64,000 bases of DNA. It comes from CAVVGZ01 sp963841845 (GTDB taxonomy: Bacteria; Chloroflexota; Anaerolineae; Anaerolineales; Anaerolineaceae). A program made the position numbers and the translations under genes. The stretch is from positions 1 to 64,000 of the forward strand of contig CAWJEG010000010.1 in assembly GCA_963841845.1 (NCBI GenBank). The letters are read 5' to 3'. Below are positions 8,957-18,386 of the stretch, one piece after another; the first letter of the stretch is position 1, and every line of letters starts with the position of its first letter. The notes under the pieces are model-generated. The model ran no database searches. It was given only the letters and a program-made list of their open reading frames with translations, and was not told the DNA's origin.

Positions 8957-11461
8957 ATGAACTATATACAGGTTGCCGTAAATGTACCCCAGGTAACCGG
9001 AGTGTTCGATTACCATTTACCAGCCTCCCTGGAAGATAAAGTTCAGGTTGGCTCCCTGGTAATTGTCCCCTTTGGAAACCAGACGGTCCAGGGGATTGTC
9101 CTCAAAGGAATTGAGCATCCCCAGGTATCGCAAACCAAAGCGGTTGCTGCTGTGCTTGAGTCACGTCCGGTTGTTTCTGATCACCAGATGAGACTTGCCC
9201 AGTGGATGAGCAAGGAAACCCTCGCCCCTTTAGCCGAATGCCTCGGTCTGATGCTGCCTCCCGGGCTTCGCCAAATCGGCGATACGCTTTACCATCTCAA
9301 TACGACCCAGCTGCCCCAGGGAAAAGAACTTTCCGCACTTCAGAAAAAGATTATCAGCCTTCTTGAAAAACGAGGCAGTCTACGCGGCCGCCAGTTAAAT
9401 GAGGCGATTCCCAGACAAGACTGGAAAAGCTCGATCCAATCACTGATGCGTATCCATATGATCCGTGCGGAAGCCATATTACCCCCACCAGGTGTGCACC
9501 CCAAGTATATCCGGACTGTTCAGCTGGGCGTGACTGCGGAATCGGTCGATATCAATGCGATGCAGCTCGGCAGGGGTAAAGCCGGTGAACGACGGATGAA
9601 TGCACTCCAATTCCTTTTAGATGAACCATGGCCGAATAATGTAGCATGGGTATATGCCAGCACGGGATGTAACCTGAGTGACCTTAAGTTCCTGGCAGAA
9701 AAGGGCCTTGCTATCCTCAGCGAAAGTGAAATCTGGCGTGATCCCCTGGCAGAGATCGTAGTCAAACCAGACACCATACCAGTTCTTACTTTCGAGCAGA
9801 ATTCAGCCTGGGAAATGATTATGGCTGGAATGGAAGCTGCCGGTAAACAGGAAAAAATTAAGCCCTATTTATTACATGGTGTCACCGGATCTGGAAAAAC
9901 AGAAATCTATATTCGGGCGGTTTCCGAAACCATCCGCCAGGGACGCCAGGCAATCGTGCTTGTGCCGGAAATTTCCATCACCCCCCAGATCATCCGCCGG
10001 TTCATGTCCCGCTTTCCCGGAAAGGTAGGTCTAACACACTCCCAGCTCTCTGCGGGCGAACGATACGATACCTGGCGGAGGGTGAGGGACGGGTTAATCG
10101 ATATCATCATTGGACCGCGCAGCGCACTTTTTTCACCCCTGCCGCGGCTCGGGTTAATCGTAGTGGATGAATGCCATGACGAAAGCTATTATCAGGATGA
10201 GATGCCTCCATATTTTCATTGTGTGTCAGCAGCAATTGCCTGCGCACAAATGACCAACAGCGTCATCATCCTAGGATCTGCAACACCGGACGTGACTCAG
10301 TACCAAACCGCCCGCAAAGAAGGCTGGCAGCAACTCCAACTCAAGGACCGCATTGCTGCACACCAGGTTGTGAAAACCCCAATAAATGGCGTTCCATCAG
10401 TTGACAAACCACCCGTTGATCATCCGGGATTCCTCCGGCTGCCTCCGGTAAAAATCATTGATATGCGTCAAGAATTAAAAAGCGGGAACCGCACGATTTT
10501 TAGCCTTGCCCTGCAGCAGGCAATGGCTGAAGTCCTGACAGCCGGTCAACAAGCCATCCTCTATCTTAACCGGCGCGGCAGTGCAACCTATGTCTTTTGC
10601 AGGTCCTGCGGATTTACCTTGCGCTGTCCAAACTGTGAAACGCCGCTTATCTTCCATAACCAGGAAAGCCGGCTTATTTGCCATACATGCAACTACCGGC
10701 GCCAGATGCCCAAAACATGCCCCGAGTGTGGATCAAGCCAAATCCGCCAGTTTGGCAGCGGCACTGAAAAAGTGGAGGAGGAATTAATTAAACAATTCCC
10801 CGGGGTGAAGACCCTGCGGTGGGATTACGAAACCACGCGCCAAAAAGGGGCACATGACATCATCCTGTCCCATTTCATTAATCACCGCGCCGATGTATTG
10901 ATCGGAACCCAGATGCTGGCCAAAGGATTGGACCTGCCCCTGGTGACCCTGGTCGGGGTAATTCTGGCGGATGTCGGGCTCAACCTGCCTGATTTCCGAT
11001 CCGGTGAAAGAACTTTCCAGCTATTGACACAAGTGGCAGGTAGAGCCGGACGCAGCCCATTGGGCGGCCGGGTTATTTTTCAGACATACCAACCAGAAAA
11101 TTATGTTATCCAGGCGGCTGCCCGGCACGATGTGGCCGGTTTTTATCAGAAGGAATTGGAATACCGGCGCTTAATAAAAATGCCACCTTTTTACCGGCTG
11201 CTGCGGATGGAATTCCGGCATATGCAGCAATCTGCGGCAGAAGAAGCTGCGAAAAAAATGGCGGAGCAGGTCAGCATTTGGATTACACAAGGAAATCACC
11301 ATGGCACGGAAATTATTGGGCCGGCACCCTGTTTTTTTTACCGCCAAAACCGCTATTACCGCTGGCAGATCATCCTGCGGGGTCCGAATCCTGTGGATAT
11401 CCTTGAGGGCAGGCCGCTTGGGGACTGGAGGGTACAAGTAGATCCGCCCAACCTGCTGTAG
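8957..11461 (+). CDS. priA: Primosomal protein N' (PriA replication restart helicase)
   Basis: An 834-residue superfamily 2 DNA helicase that reloads the replisome at stalled forks. The N-terminal 3'-DNA-binding domain begins VNVPQVTGVFDYHLP. Walker A is HGVTGSGKTEIY (about residue 310) and the DEAH-type box is VVDECHDESY (about 400). The zinc region (about 548-595) has the CRSCG, CPNC, CHTCNYR and CPECGS cysteine pairs. Motif VI, AGRAGR, and the C-terminal domain follow. The gene is intact despite its length. A bidirectional-looking terminator follows. No primosome partner genes adjoin it. Confidence 0.96.
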   Translation: MNYIQVAVNVPQVTGVFDYHLPASLEDKVQVGSLVIVPFGNQTVQGIVLKGIEHPQVSQTKAVAAVLESRPVVSDHQMRLAQWMSKETLAPLAECLGLMLPPGLRQIGDTLYHLNTTQLPQGKELSALQKKIISLLEKRGSLRGRQLNEAIPRQDWKSSIQSLMRIHMIRAEAILPPPGVHPKYIRTVQLGVTAESVDINAMQLGRGKAGERRMNALQFLLDEPWPNNVAWVYASTGCNLSDLKFLAEKGLAILSESEIWRDPLAEIVVKPDTIPVLTFEQNSAWEMIMAGMEAAGKQEKIKPYLLHGVTGSGKTEIYIRAVSETIRQGRQAIVLVPEISITPQIIRRFMSRFPGKVGLTHSQLSAGERYDTWRRVRDGLIDIIIGPRSALFSPLPRLGLIVVDECHDESYYQDEMPPYFHCVSAAIACAQMTNSVIILGSATPDVTQYQTARKEGWQQLQLKDRIAAHQVVKTPINGVPSVDKPPVDHPGFLRLPPVKIIDMRQELKSGNRTIFSLALQQAMAEVLTAGQQAILYLNRRGSATYVFCRSCGFTLRCPNCETPLIFHNQESRLICHTCNYRRQMPKTCPECGSSQIRQFGSGTEKVEEELIKQFPGVKTLRWDYETTRQKGAHDIILSHFINHRADVLIGTQMLAKGLDLPLVTLVGVILADVGLNLPDFRSGERTFQLLTQVAGRAGRSPLGGRVIFQTYQPENYVIQAAARHDVAGFYQKELEYRRLIKMPPFYRLLRMEFRHMQQSAAEEAAKKMAEQVSIWITQGNHHGTEIIGPAPCFFYRQNRYYRWQIILRGPNPVDILEGRPLGDWRVQVDPPNLL

Positions 11462-11480
11462 AAGGAAATTTAAGAAATCA

Positions 11481-11515
11481 AAACCCCCTCCTATGCGAAG
11501 GGGGGTTTGTTTTTT
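11481..11515 (+). terminator. Rho-independent terminator after priA
   Basis: AAACCCCC (11481-11488) pairs with GGGGGTTT (11501-11508), followed by a T-rich run. It sits between the convergent priA and M23 genes and could serve both directions. Confidence 0.8.
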
Positions 11516-11536
11516 GTTGCCAGAATCTATAACAAT

Positions 11537-12646
11537 TTATGGGAGGACGTACCACGGATTGATGAAGCCACCCATCTGGCGGACTTCAAAATGGAGGTGG
11601 GGTCCGGTGGAATTGCCCGAGCTTCCCGCATAACCGATCACCTGACCCTGGGACACACTCTGGCCGCAGCTAACCGTGATTTGGGATAAGTGGGCGTAAA
11701 GGCTGTGGAATGTATTGCCATGGTCAATCATCACCATGTTGCCATAACCGCCGCCGATTGGAGCAGCGTAAACAACAACACCACTATCTGCCGCATAAAC
11801 AGATGCACCCGTACCGGCAGCGATATCGATTGCCAGATGCCCGGACCAGTAATCATTTCCAGAAAGATAGGTGTTGGCTGCAGGCCAGGAGAAGAACCCC
11901 GATCCCACTGCACCACCAGCAGGAACTTCACAACCGCCCGGAATACCGCGGGATGCACCTGAATTGGCTCGCCAGATTGTCGGTACTACCCATTGGCGGA
12001 ACTCACGCCACCCGCCCGGAATGACGATTTCTGCTCCCGGTTCGATAACCGGATTGGTAATATCAAGTTTGTTGCCAGGCCACTGCAGCATGGCTATAGG
12101 TTCGACCTTGAATTTACCGGCAATGGATTCGATTGTGTCACCCTCCTCCCATACATAATAAACCCCATCAATGGGAGGAATTATCAGGCTATCCCCAATG
12201 GATATGCTATGCGGGTCATCCTGGAGGGTACTATAGTTCGCCCATAATATTGTTTCCGGTTTAATGTTGTACTTGCTGGCAATTCCAAAAACAGAATCGC
12301 CTTTTTGAACAACATATTCGACAATTTCTTTTCTTGAACGGGTTGGAGCAATCGTATAGGGATTCAGGGAGCGGTTGAGGGAATCCAATGTTGCCGTGAT
12401 TTCAAGCTGCGGCAATGCAACCTGCTGTTCATTTATAACCTGCTCAGGATTTGTTTGCTGCTCATCCGTTTTCTCTGATGCTGCGTACACGGCTTTTGCA
12501 AACGGTGTACGGTGAATTAACAGGGTAATAACCAGGGCAGTCATTGCAATGGCAACTACCCAGGTTATTGAAGGAAGCCAGCGGTCGACGATGGAACCAG
12601 CTTTGGTCCCTGAGCCAACTCCTGACTTTAAGTCTTTAAACTTCAT
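11537..12646 (-). CDS. LysM-domain M23 peptidoglycan endopeptidase
   Basis: A 369-residue membrane-anchored cell-wall hydrolase. One N-terminal transmembrane helix (about residues 27-46) leads to an extracytoplasmic part. Two LysM repeats follow: VVQKGDSVFGIASKYNI and VWEEGDTIESIAGKFKV. The C-terminal M23 domain carries the zinc ligands GHLAIDIA (His and Asp) and HLHFEV, with a lysostaphin-like core AAPIGGGYGNMVMIDHG. It should cut peptide cross-links in peptidoglycan. The ATG overlaps the rho stop codon by one base (TAATG), with SD GGAGG inside the rho end, so the two are translationally coupled. Confidence 0.92.
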   Translation of the reverse strand: MKFKDLKSGVGSGTKAGSIVDRWLPSITWVVAIAMTALVITLLIHRTPFAKAVYAASEKTDEQQTNPEQVINEQQVALPQLEITATLDSLNRSLNPYTIAPTRSRKEIVEYVVQKGDSVFGIASKYNIKPETILWANYSTLQDDPHSISIGDSLIIPPIDGVYYVWEEGDTIESIAGKFKVEPIAMLQWPGNKLDITNPVIEPGAEIVIPGGWREFRQWVVPTIWRANSGASRGIPGGCEVPAGGAVGSGFFSWPAANTYLSGNDYWSGHLAIDIAAGTGASVYAADSGVVVYAAPIGGGYGNMVMIDHGNTFHSLYAHLSQITVSCGQSVSQGQVIGYAGSSGNSTGPHLHFEVRQMGGFINPWYVLP

Positions 12647-13923
12647 TAATCCTCCGTCAGACTCTCGAGGAATTCCATATTTGTCTTATATTTTAACATA
12701 CGATTCAAGATGGCTTCAGTGGCTACGGCTGCATCCATACCGGCTCCCTGCGGGGGTGTTCCGACCATCTGGAGATACATGCGCCTCATCAGGAAAACGC
12801 GCTGCAAAATATCGGGGCCGAGGAGCAGTTCTTCACGGCGGGTTGATGAACGTTCAATATCAATGGCCGGGAAGATGCGCCGCTCCTGCAGCCGGCGTGA
12901 TAGATGCAATTCCATGTTGCCGGTTCCTTTAAATTCTTCGTAGACCACATCATCCAGGCGGGATCCGGTATCTACCAGGGATGTTGCGATGATGGTTAAA
13001 GATCCCCCTTCTTCCAGGTTGCGGGCTGCTCCAAAGAAACGCTTGGGAGGGTAAAGGGCTGAGGGATCCATACCACCCGACAAGGTTCTGCCGGAGGGAT
13101 TTACCACCAGGTTATAGGCACGCGCCAGCCTGGTGAGTGAATCCATCAGAATAACCACATCCTGTCCACATTCCACCAGGCGTTTTGCCCGTTCCAGGGC
13201 AATCTCAGAAGAGCGCACATGAGCACTGACCGGTTCATCAAATGTGGAAGCGACCACTTCTGAATCTACCGAGCGGTCCATATCGGTGACTTCTTCCGGA
13301 CGCTCGCCAATCAAGGCAATAATCTGGTGAACTTCCGGATTTCTGGCCGAAATGCCATTGGCAATTTCTTTCAGGATGGTTGTTTTACCGGCTTTTGGCG
13401 GGGAAACGATCATTCCACGCTGGCCACGCCCGATAGGGGTAATGAGATTTATCAGCCTGGTGGATAGAATTTCCGGGTCCGTTTCGAGGTCAAATCTTTT
13501 GTCAGGGAAAATGGGGGTCAGGTTTTCAAAATTTGGGCGTCTTTTGGCTTCATCCGGCAGCAAGCCATTGATCGATTCAACTTTTAACAAACCGTAATGC
13601 CGTTCCGATTCGCGCGGCGGGCGTACGTGACCAATAACCAGATCGCCGCTGCGTAAATCAAAGCGCCGCATCTGTGCCTGGGATACGTAGATATCTTCAC
13701 TGGAGATTTGATAGTTGCTGCGCAGAAAGCCAATGCCATCATTCATAATTTCCAGGATTCCGCCGCGCACTTCCAGGCCTTCTCTTTCAGCCTCCATCTG
13801 GCGGATCTTTACCAGCAGCATTTCCTTCTTCAGCCGCTTGGAATTTGGCACATTAAAATCTTCGGCGATTTTCCTCAATTGTGCTAAGGATGCTTTTTCT
13901 AATTCGAGTAATTGTGTTGTCAT
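12646..13923 (-). CDS. rho: Transcription termination factor Rho
   Basis: A 425-residue hexameric RNA helicase that ends transcription. The N-terminal helix bundle (LAQLRKIAEDFNVP) is followed by the RNA-binding cold-shock fold with DIYVSQAQMRRFDLRSGD. Walker A is PPKAGKTT, then ALIGERPEEVTDM and the Walker B region VVILMDSLTRLARAYN. The Q/R-loop sequence and GTGNMELHL are all present. I chose ATG 13923 rather than the TTG at 13977: a TATAAT box lies at 13960-13965 on this strand, so the TTG would be upstream of the transcript. The gene is intact and is followed by the coupled M23 gene. Confidence 0.96.
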   Translation of the reverse strand: MTTQLLELEKASLAQLRKIAEDFNVPNSKRLKKEMLLVKIRQMEAEREGLEVRGGILEIMNDGIGFLRSNYQISSEDIYVSQAQMRRFDLRSGDLVIGHVRPPRESERHYGLLKVESINGLLPDEAKRRPNFENLTPIFPDKRFDLETDPEILSTRLINLITPIGRGQRGMIVSPPKAGKTTILKEIANGISARNPEVHQIIALIGERPEEVTDMDRSVDSEVVASTFDEPVSAHVRSSEIALERAKRLVECGQDVVILMDSLTRLARAYNLVVNPSGRTLSGGMDPSALYPPKRFFGAARNLEEGGSLTIIATSLVDTGSRLDDVVYEEFKGTGNMELHLSRRLQERRIFPAIDIERSSTRREELLLGPDILQRVFLMRRMYLQMVGTPPQGAGMDAAVATEAILNRMLKYKTNMEFLESLTED

Positions 13924-13959
13924 TGGCGTGCAGTCTCTATTGTTATCTAATGGATGAAT

Positions 13960-13990
13960 ATTATATGATGCCCCCAACCTGACTGTACAA
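13960..13990 (-). promoter_or_regulatory. Probable promoter of rho
   Basis: On the minus strand, TTGTAC (13990-13985) and TATAAT (13965-13960) are separated by 19 bp. The start site would be near 13953, leaving a leader of about 30 nt before the ATG at 13923. Confidence 0.5.
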
Positions 13991-14073
13991 GACAGTATAG
14001 GTTTGAATGCTAATTGGTACAGTACATTTAGGGAAACTTGGGTTTCCTACTTATAGCAACAGGTAGGTGAACC

Positions 14074-14163
14074 ATGAATGATCAAATAATGTCAAAAGTA
14101 TATGTGGATAAAAAAATTATAGCATGCTCAATTCAAATAGGCAAGGGGATTCTTTCGGTTTGA
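14074..14163 (+). CDS. Possible 29-residue small ORF or leader peptide
   Basis: ATG 14074 follows AGGTAGGTGAACC, a plausible ribosome binding site, and opens a 29-codon frame beginning MNDQIMSKVYVDK and ending at TGA 14161-14163. It lies between the divergent rho and HIT genes. Composition is A/T-rich and nothing is recognised. It could be a chance frame. Confidence 0.2.
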   Translation: MNDQIMSKVYVDKKIIACSIQIGKGILSV

Positions 14164-14274
14164 GGTATATTTTTTTTGGGTTACTTATTCTGATATTCTC
14201 TGCTAAAATTATAGCAATCTGAAGGGATTATAACAGATTTTTGAATATTCTAACACCAAGGGGTTAATATTTCA

Positions 14275-14751
14275 ATGAAACAAATCTGGTCTCCCTGGCG
14301 AATGGATTATATCTCTTCCGGAAATGGCGACACTGATTGTGTTTTTTGTGAAGCCTTTAAAATGGAAGAGCCCTCCCAGAGCCTAATTGCATACCGCAGC
14401 GAAAATGCATTTGTTATCCTCAACCGATACCCCTACACCAGCGGCCATATCATGATTGTCCCCAAGGTTCACCTGGCCAGCATCGAAGACCTGGATATGC
14501 AGACCCGTACAGAAATCATTGAGCTTGGTGTGCATGCCACCTCAGTATTACGCAAATTGTATCAACCAGACGGTTTCAACTGGGGTATAAATATTGGAAA
14601 AGCGGCTGGAGCCGGAGTTGCCGATCATGCCCACCTGCATATTGTGCCTCGCTGGAGCGGGGATACCAATTTCATGACGACGGTGGGGAACTCGCGCGTC
14701 TTACCTGAAGCCCTCGAAGAAACGCTAATCAGGATCATGGAAGCCTGGTAA
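14275..14751 (+). CDS. HIT-family nucleotide hydrolase (AP4A-type)
   Basis: A 158-residue histidine triad protein that hydrolyses or phosphorolyses dinucleoside polyphosphates or AMP conjugates. The N-terminus IWSPWRM and CVFC are typical of the branch with a CxxC. The mid part RYPYTSGHIMIVPKVH and the triad HAHLHIVPRW are clear. The tail GDTNFMTTVG is also characteristic. Length is normal. SD AAGGGG lies about a dozen bases before the ATG, and TAAAAT-like -10 sequences lie near 14203-14215. It is transcribed divergently from rho. Confidence 0.92.
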   Translation: MKQIWSPWRMDYISSGNGDTDCVFCEAFKMEEPSQSLIAYRSENAFVILNRYPYTSGHIMIVPKVHLASIEDLDMQTRTEIIELGVHATSVLRKLYQPDGFNWGINIGKAAGAGVADHAHLHIVPRWSGDTNFMTTVGNSRVLPEALEETLIRIMEAW

Positions 14752-14805
14752 ACTGGCTTATTTTTCCATCCATAATCAACATTTAACCCCAATTACAACA
14801 TCGAA

Positions 14806-16143
14806 TCATAAAACCAGGGATTTTCCTGATGCCATCACCGGGTTTTCCATCAACCAGTGAAAACCAAGCCCTTTTTCCTGTTCCAAAAAAGACTGGAACA
14901 GGGATATATCGTATCCAAGGTTGGTTATAAATATTACGGAAAGCAGGATAACCAGACCGGCAAACAAGCCCAACCCGAGCCGTCCAGCCAGACTGGAGGG
15001 ATTTTGCACCTTCTGTTTTTGCAGGAATGCCCATATCTCAGCGGGGATAATAAATACGCAGGAAAACAGCGGCAGCATCACTGGCAGCCAGTAATGATCC
15101 GGTTTTACAGATACAAGAAATAACAGGTAGATCGTAAAAGGCAAAAACCAGGTGAATAAAATGCGGTTGACAAACTGCTGAGGGCCATGTATTGCTCCCC
15201 AAAGCAAAGATGCTGCAATAAAAAATAAAAATAGCGGTATTCCATACCAGCGGCTCAAGGTAGGTTCCCAGTAGCGCGGGCCTTTTTGGTATTCCGGAGA
15301 TTGTTCATGTACATAACCGTGGGAAATTTCATAGCTTTTTTGCGCCTGGATTTCCAGCATGCGCTGGCGGGCGCCGGAATAAAAAAGAAATGGATTTGAA
15401 AGGATAATGGTCAAACCCATAACCAGGATAAAAAGGAAACCATTGGTTATAGTACCTCTCAGGTTAATTTTCCCAAGAATGAAACCGGCTATAAGATATG
15501 CCGGAATGGTTAAAAAGAAAAATAATCCAGATAATTTAATAGCCGATGCCAGGCCGCAGGCCAGGGCTGCCAGGTAAAAATTCCGGCCAAATCGCAAGCG
15601 GTCGCGATCCAAAAAAAAGATCACCAAAACGACAAATAGAACAGAAAAAGCATCCGGATGCCACCAGGAGAGGTGATTGCGGACGAAGCCGGGAACAGCC
15701 AGCATAAAAATAAACAATAAGACCGATAGAAGCGTTGAGCGGAAACGGGTTTGCAGATAAACCATCATGCCGGCTGCAACAATCATTGGAAGCACACTGA
15801 CAAACTGGCGTAACAACAGGAGATTGAGCTGAGTATAGTCCACAAATGATGCTCCCATTAAGATCCGCACAGGGAGGAGGACTAAGGCGGAGATTAAGTA
15901 AAACGGGTAACCATAATGGTAATCGCCGTATATAATCCAGCGGAACCAGGCTGTTTCAACACCCTGCGGATCCGGTGTCAGCATACGGAGCACGACAGGG
16001 TAGGTCACACTCTCATCTGCCGAAAGGCGATAAAGCATAACTTCATCTTCTGCGCCGGTGGCATTCGGAAAGAAAAAAGCTATGAAGTAAAGCAAGCCTA
16101 TTCCTGTGAGGATTAATAACACTTTCTTTTGCTGGCCGGACAT
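14806..16143 (-). CDS. Polytopic membrane protein, GT-C glycosyltransferase-like
   Basis: A 445-residue integral membrane protein with about ten hydrophobic helices. It resembles family 39 (ArnT/PMT) glycosyltransferases: an early extracytoplasmic acidic loop (GAEDEVMLYR), loops with aromatic residues (HLSWWHPDAFS, KSYEISHGYVHEQSPEY) and a late KPDHYWLPVMLP segment. Such enzymes use polyprenyl-phosphate sugars on the outer face of the membrane. No strict catalytic signature can be asserted from sequence alone. SD AAGGGA precedes ATG 16143. It is convergent with the HIT gene and follows the small hydrolase on the same strand. Confidence 0.7.
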   Translation of the reverse strand: MSGQQKKVLLILTGIGLLYFIAFFFPNATGAEDEVMLYRLSADESVTYPVVLRMLTPDPQGVETAWFRWIIYGDYHYGYPFYLISALVLLPVRILMGASFVDYTQLNLLLLRQFVSVLPMIVAAGMMVYLQTRFRSTLLSVLLFIFMLAVPGFVRNHLSWWHPDAFSVLFVVLVIFFLDRDRLRFGRNFYLAALACGLASAIKLSGLFFFLTIPAYLIAGFILGKINLRGTITNGFLFILVMGLTIILSNPFLFYSGARQRMLEIQAQKSYEISHGYVHEQSPEYQKGPRYWEPTLSRWYGIPLFLFFIAASLLWGAIHGPQQFVNRILFTWFLPFTIYLLFLVSVKPDHYWLPVMLPLFSCVFIIPAEIWAFLQKQKVQNPSSLAGRLGLGLFAGLVILLSVIFITNLGYDISLFQSFLEQEKGLGFHWLMENPVMASGKSLVL

Positions 16144-16179
16144 AGCAGAATCCCTTTTGATCGATGCAGCTTCTTTTCT

Positions 16180-16764
16180 TTAGAGAAAATAATCCCTGAT
16201 TGCCTGCAGGACACCGGGTTCAATGGTTTCCATAAAGTGGGAGCTGCCTGGAATAATGTGTACCACAGCGTCCAGCAGCTTCTCCCACATTAAAGCATTT
16301 CCATTTGTATCCGAAGAGATCGGATCATCCGGTGATAGGAGGACAATAATCTGTTCAACAGATGATTTTACCCGCATATAGTCAATTGGCTCATGCAACC
16401 ATGGCTTGAGCGTGTCCCAGGGGTCATCCACAGACCAAAATCCTGCCACACACACCAATCCTAAAATGCGCCTATCTGGCGGAAGGGCAGCCAAATATCG
16501 TATGCTTGCCTGGCAGCCAATGCTGTGAGCAACCAGAATGGTTCGTTCGAGTTCTTCAGGATCAGTCCCGACTTCGGCAGCGATCCTGGGAATCCATTTT
16601 TCGGGAACAGGCAAATCCGGGCTGGGCATATCCAGGATAGTCACCTGTTCAAAACCTGGGGGATCGAGCGCTTCCAATTCCCTTTTCAACCAGGGATACC
16701 ACTGGCTATCGACCCTGCCAGACCAGCGCGGCACAATAATAAGACGCATATTTTTAGGTGTCAT
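16180..16764 (-). CDS. RBBP9/YdeN-type serine hydrolase
   Basis: A 194-residue small alpha/beta hydrolase. The family signature IIVPRWSG...QWYPWLKREL opens it. The nucleophile elbow is VAHSIGCQ (an A-H-S variant of GxSxG), the acid is in LSPDDPI and the His is in GSSHFM. The substrate is unknown for the family. Start 16764 has no strong SD, and ATG 16749 (five codons in) is an alternative. It lies 36 bp upstream of the GT-C gene, so the two may form an operon. Confidence 0.82.
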   Translation of the reverse strand: MTPKNMRLIIVPRWSGRVDSQWYPWLKRELEALDPPGFEQVTILDMPSPDLPVPEKWIPRIAAEVGTDPEELERTILVAHSIGCQASIRYLAALPPDRRILGLVCVAGFWSVDDPWDTLKPWLHEPIDYMRVKSSVEQIIVLLSPDDPISSDTNGNALMWEKLLDAVVHIIPGSSHFMETIEPGVLQAIRDYFL

Positions 16765-16844
16765 TCAGGCTGCCTGCAGGCTGAAAACCATTTCCACATG
16801 AATAGCGGGGTATTTTGCAAACGCCTGCCTGTCAATGTCCCCGG

Positions 16845-17222
16845 TCAGTCATTGTTTGTGCCCCGTATATAATGGGGGATGTCAACCGGAATTTGAAAGA
16901 TTAATTCAATATAGCCTGCATACGTGCCATCCTGATACCAGGGGCTTTGCAGGACCATTTTGTGGATGCCGTTCCTCTCAATCGTGTACACATTGCTGTG
17001 CCGCTGTTCCATCAGCTCCTTCAGTTTGGTGAGTGCCGGTTCCGGATGGCATTCAAACATGCTGCTGCCAATCAACAACTTTCCGCCCAAATGGAGGTAG
17101 GCGTTTGCTGCCACCGTATTCATATATACTATCTTGCCCGATGGATCACTCACAATGATGGACAAAGGGCTTTCCTCCATCCAATTCACGGCGGCGTTTT
17201 GGGAGTTTTCCGGTTCATCCAT
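16845..17222 (-). CDS. Stand-alone PAS-domain protein
   Basis: A 125-residue protein that consists of little more than one PAS fold: PLSIIVSDPSGKIVYMN near residue 20, then the helix AANAYLHLGGKLLIGS and the late strands MVLQSPWYQDGTYAGYIEL. It has no output domain, so it may sense a ligand and act through a partner protein, as PAS-only regulators do. SD AAGGA precedes ATG 17222. Its neighbours (two hydrolases) give no clue about the partner. Confidence 0.75.
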   Translation of the reverse strand: MDEPENSQNAAVNWMEESPLSIIVSDPSGKIVYMNTVAANAYLHLGGKLLIGSSMFECHPEPALTKLKELMEQRHSNVYTIERNGIHKMVLQSPWYQDGTYAGYIELIFQIPVDIPHYIRGTNND

Positions 17223-17287
17223 AGCTGCATCCTTTTTCGCTGATCGTTTTAAACCCTGTCATAGCGGTGGAACCTGGAATAATAAGA

Positions 17288-18283
17288 TCAACTAATGGTA
17301 TGCTGCAACAGCCAGGAATGGATCATTTCCACAGTCGGGCTGAAAAGACGTTCGATCATTAAATCATGCCCCACGTTCTTGACCATGACATAATCTGCTC
17401 GATAATAGGTGGCAGATTTGCGCGAAGACTCTTCGCCAATGATTGCATCCGCTTCCCCGGCCAACCACAAAACAGGCGTATGGACCACAGTGGGCGGGTA
17501 CCAGAAGGGAGAATTGTGCTGGTACATTACCAGGGCTGATTCCTGGCCTATCATGGTATGCAATTGATCCGAATCAAAGACCGAACCTTCGGTTGTCAGT
17601 TTTTTGGCTGTCACAAGCGGGTTGCGGATCAACGGTGAAGCACTCATATGAATGACCATTTGAACACAGCCCAACGGATCCAGTCTGAAGAGGTGTCTCA
17701 TCGAATCCCGCAGGAAGCTGTGCGAATCCCAGGAAGCAGCCATGACCACGGCTGGCAGGTCACCAACATACTTGAGATACCACTGGATTAAAGCCCCCCC
17801 CATATCATGACCGATCATGACCGGACGCTTATTCATACGATCGACTTCTGCCTTCAAAAAACCGAGATAGTAATCCAATGTAGACAGAACGATGGGACGC
17901 TGAAGGGGAGATCCGCCATGACCCGGTAAACTGAAGGAGATGCTTTCCCATCCCCATTCGGCGAGCAATTCCTGCCAGAGCCTCCAGCATGAGGCACTAT
18001 GCCACATACCATGCACAAAAAGAATAGGCGTATTAAAGCGCGGTTGTTTTGGGGTATAAACAATCCGTTCTATACCTTCCTGGACAGTATGTGATACCAG
18101 GTAATTGGTTGTTTCCCTGGTAGCCGGAAAGTGGTAATCCCTTTTGCGGCGATAGGGATGGGTAGTAATGGCTTTCTGAACATCAATATTTTCAAGAAAT
18201 TTTCGGATCCAGTAATAGCGGACTGCCAGCCAGCCTAAAATCACGCCAAAAAGAATTCCCGGAATCCACAGCTTTTTTTTCAT
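17288..18283 (-). CDS. Membrane-anchored alpha/beta hydrolase with Asp nucleophile
   Basis: A 331-residue protein. An N-terminal hydrophobic helix (WIPGILFGVILGWLAV) precedes an alpha/beta hydrolase. The oxyanion segment is LFVHGMWHSASCW and the fold marker is FSLPGHGGSP. The nucleophile elbow reads GHDMGGA, with Asp where lipases have Ser, as in epoxide hydrolases and haloalkane dehalogenases. The acid is in AGEADAII and the His in VGHDLMIE. Substrate is unknown. SD AAGGAG stands eight bases before ATG 18283. Confidence 0.85.
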   Translation of the reverse strand: MKKKLWIPGILFGVILGWLAVRYYWIRKFLENIDVQKAITTHPYRRKRDYHFPATRETTNYLVSHTVQEGIERIVYTPKQPRFNTPILFVHGMWHSASCWRLWQELLAEWGWESISFSLPGHGGSPLQRPIVLSTLDYYLGFLKAEVDRMNKRPVMIGHDMGGALIQWYLKYVGDLPAVVMAASWDSHSFLRDSMRHLFRLDPLGCVQMVIHMSASPLIRNPLVTAKKLTTEGSVFDSDQLHTMIGQESALVMYQHNSPFWYPPTVVHTPVLWLAGEADAIIGEESSRKSATYYRADYVMVKNVGHDLMIERLFSPTVEMIHSWLLQHTIS

Positions 18284-18386
18284 ATTGGATTGCTCCTTCG
18301 CAGCACCATTAGCAACTCGTCCAAATCATTGTACTGTAAAACCAAATTTCTAGACCAAACACCCTGCCCCAAAAATAAATTCGGGG

